DNA from: Paraburkholderia diazotrophica
GTDB lineage: Bacteria; Pseudomonadota; Gammaproteobacteria; Burkholderiales; Burkholderiaceae
NCBI RefSeq assembly: GCF_900108945.1
Contig: NZ_FNYE01000009.1
Location: 172,711-236,710 of the forward strand
Length of the DNA: 64,000 nucleotides
Direction of reading: 5' to 3'
Part shown: in pieces, positions 63,139 through 64,000 of the stretch
Layout: each line of letters opens with the position of its first letter
Numbering within the stretch: position 1 is the first letter of the stretch
The notes under the pieces: model-generated
The model's database searches: none
The model's input: only the letters and a program-made list of their open reading frames with translations
Told to the model about the DNA's origin: nothing
Position numbers and translations under genes: made by a program

Positions 63139-64000
63139 TGAAAAAGAACCGTCAACGGCGCCTCGCAGGTCTGGCGGCAGTCGCTTCCGTTGCTACGGCA
63201 GCGCATGCACCCGCGTTCGCGCAAAGCAGCGTGACGCTGTACGGCATCGTCGATAACGGCATCGGTTATCAGTCGAGCTCGACGACGCTCGGCTCGACAT
63301 CGGGCGGCCACTCGGCGTTCAAGATGATCACGGGCGTGTGGGCAGGCAGCCGCTTCGGCCTGAAGGGCGCGGAAGATCTGGGCGGCGGCACGAAGGCGAT
63401 CTTCACGCTGGAGGAAGGCTTCAGCGCGAACAGCGGCGCGATGTCGACGAGCAACCTGATGTTCAGCCGCCAGGCGTTCGTCGGCGTAACGAACGGCACG
63501 TATGGCACGCTGACGGCGGGCCGCCAGTACGCGTCGTACTACCAGCTGCTGTCGCCGTATAGCCCGACCACCTGGCTCACCGGCTTCTACGGCGCACACC
63601 CTGGCGACGTGGACGGCCTCGACACGATCTATCGCGCGAACAACACGCTGCTGTACATGTCGCCGCAACTGTATGGCTTCAAGTTCAGCGGCTCGTATTC
63701 GTTTGCGGGCGTACCCGGCAGCGTGAACCAGGGCTCGACGTGGAGCACGGCGATCCAGTACTCGCAGGGGCCGGTCGGTCTTGCGGTCGGCTTCTCGCGG
63801 ATCAACAACTCGACGGTCGGCGGCGGCGCATTCGGCGCCGATTCGACGACGTCGAATGCGGGCGCGCAGACGGGCGTCTCGGCGGTGACCAACGGCTATC
63901 GCACGGCGCAGGCACAGCAGCGCTTCGCGGTCGGCGCGGGCTACACGTTCAACAGCCAGTTCGACATCACGGCGACGTACACGAACGTGCAGTACATTCC
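63139..64000 (+). CDS. Gram-negative porin, truncated by the window edge
   Basis: The first 287 residues are visible. Signal peptide to AFAQ, then SSVTLYGIVDNGIGYQ, GSRFGLKGAEDLGGGTKAIFTLEEGF and FSRQAFVGVTNGTYGTLTAGRQY, all standard for the Burkholderia OmpC-like porins. It resembles the porin at 8187 but differs in the loops. It may serve uptake of the acid sugars handled by the gluconate genes just upstream (inference). The end lies beyond the window. Confidence 0.92.

Overview
The window is about 64 kb of high-GC DNA with dense coding, G/C-rich third codon positions and AGGAG-type ribosome binding sites. Gene content points to a Burkholderiaceae genome, most likely Paraburkholderia or Caballeronia (inference from protein families: two Burkholderia-type trimeric porins, a PQQ alcohol dehydrogenase, an FNR/universal-stress block, DUF934 beside sulfite reductase). 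No rRNA, tRNA, CRISPR array, IS element or phage gene was seen. It reads as ordinary accessory-chromosome metabolism with many small, self-regulated catabolic units.

Layout. 0.2-2.1 kb: a secreted DUF2380-like protein and a YVTN beta-propeller with an internal KPEG repeat. 2.5-4.9 kb: an MHS-type transporter convergent with an AraC regulator. 5.2-9.4 kb: a small unknown protein, an HDOD signalling protein, a HAD phosphatase and a porin. 10.1-13.1 kb: a periplasmic alcohol-oxidation operon (PQQ dehydrogenase, dihaem cytochrome c, ankyrin protein), followed by a TetR remnant and a histone-deacetylase-like amidohydrolase. 14.7-20.6 kb: sulfur genes (split YeeE/YedE pair, SulP transporter, MocR remnant, DUF934, sulfite reductase). 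20.9-23.7 kb: DUF2322, a LuxR regulator with a degenerate HD-GYP domain, and a divergent secreted alpha/beta hydrolase.

24-28.2 kb: a four-carbon sugar-acid operon, kdgT-dtnK-pdxA2-deoR (D-threonate/D-erythronate type), with DeoR-like operators in front. 28.2-30.8 kb: a class II aldolase and a type II HAD enzyme divergent from a LysR gene. 30.9-33.3 kb: cysteine synthase, a YbaK-type deacylase and a proline-rich secreted protein. 33.8-38.9 kb: an oxygen/stress block with FNR, a stand-alone receiver, three Usp proteins, a flavodoxin and a CBS-BON protein. Three FNR-box-like palindromes lie in front of its genes, two of them at typical class II activator spacing.

39-43.6 kb: an SDR, a SnoaL-like protein, and a DUF2306/LytS/LytTR unit. 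43.9-47 kb: transketolase and 6-phosphogluconate dehydrogenase. 47.3-52 kb: a cytoplasmic molybdopterin/FeS/membrane-anchor oxidoreductase resembling SoeABC sulfite dehydrogenase. 52-57.8 kb: a ferredoxin-NADP reductase-like flavoprotein, a redoxin, a GH63-like glucosidase and psuG. 58.2-59.9 kb: a PQQ-propeller-like lipoprotein. 59.9-63 kb: a gluconate regulon (LacI-type regulator, gntK, MFS permease) with three copies of one operator palindrome. The window ends inside a second porin.

The strongest new-looking signals are regulatory: the AGATAGCGCTATCT operators, the DeoR operator array, the FNR-box set, an orphan palindrome in the FNR/Usp divergent promoter, and two abutting palindromes before the molybdoenzyme. 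Two decayed regulators (TetR and MocR C-terminal fragments) mark past rearrangements. No wholly unknown multi-gene system could be demonstrated.
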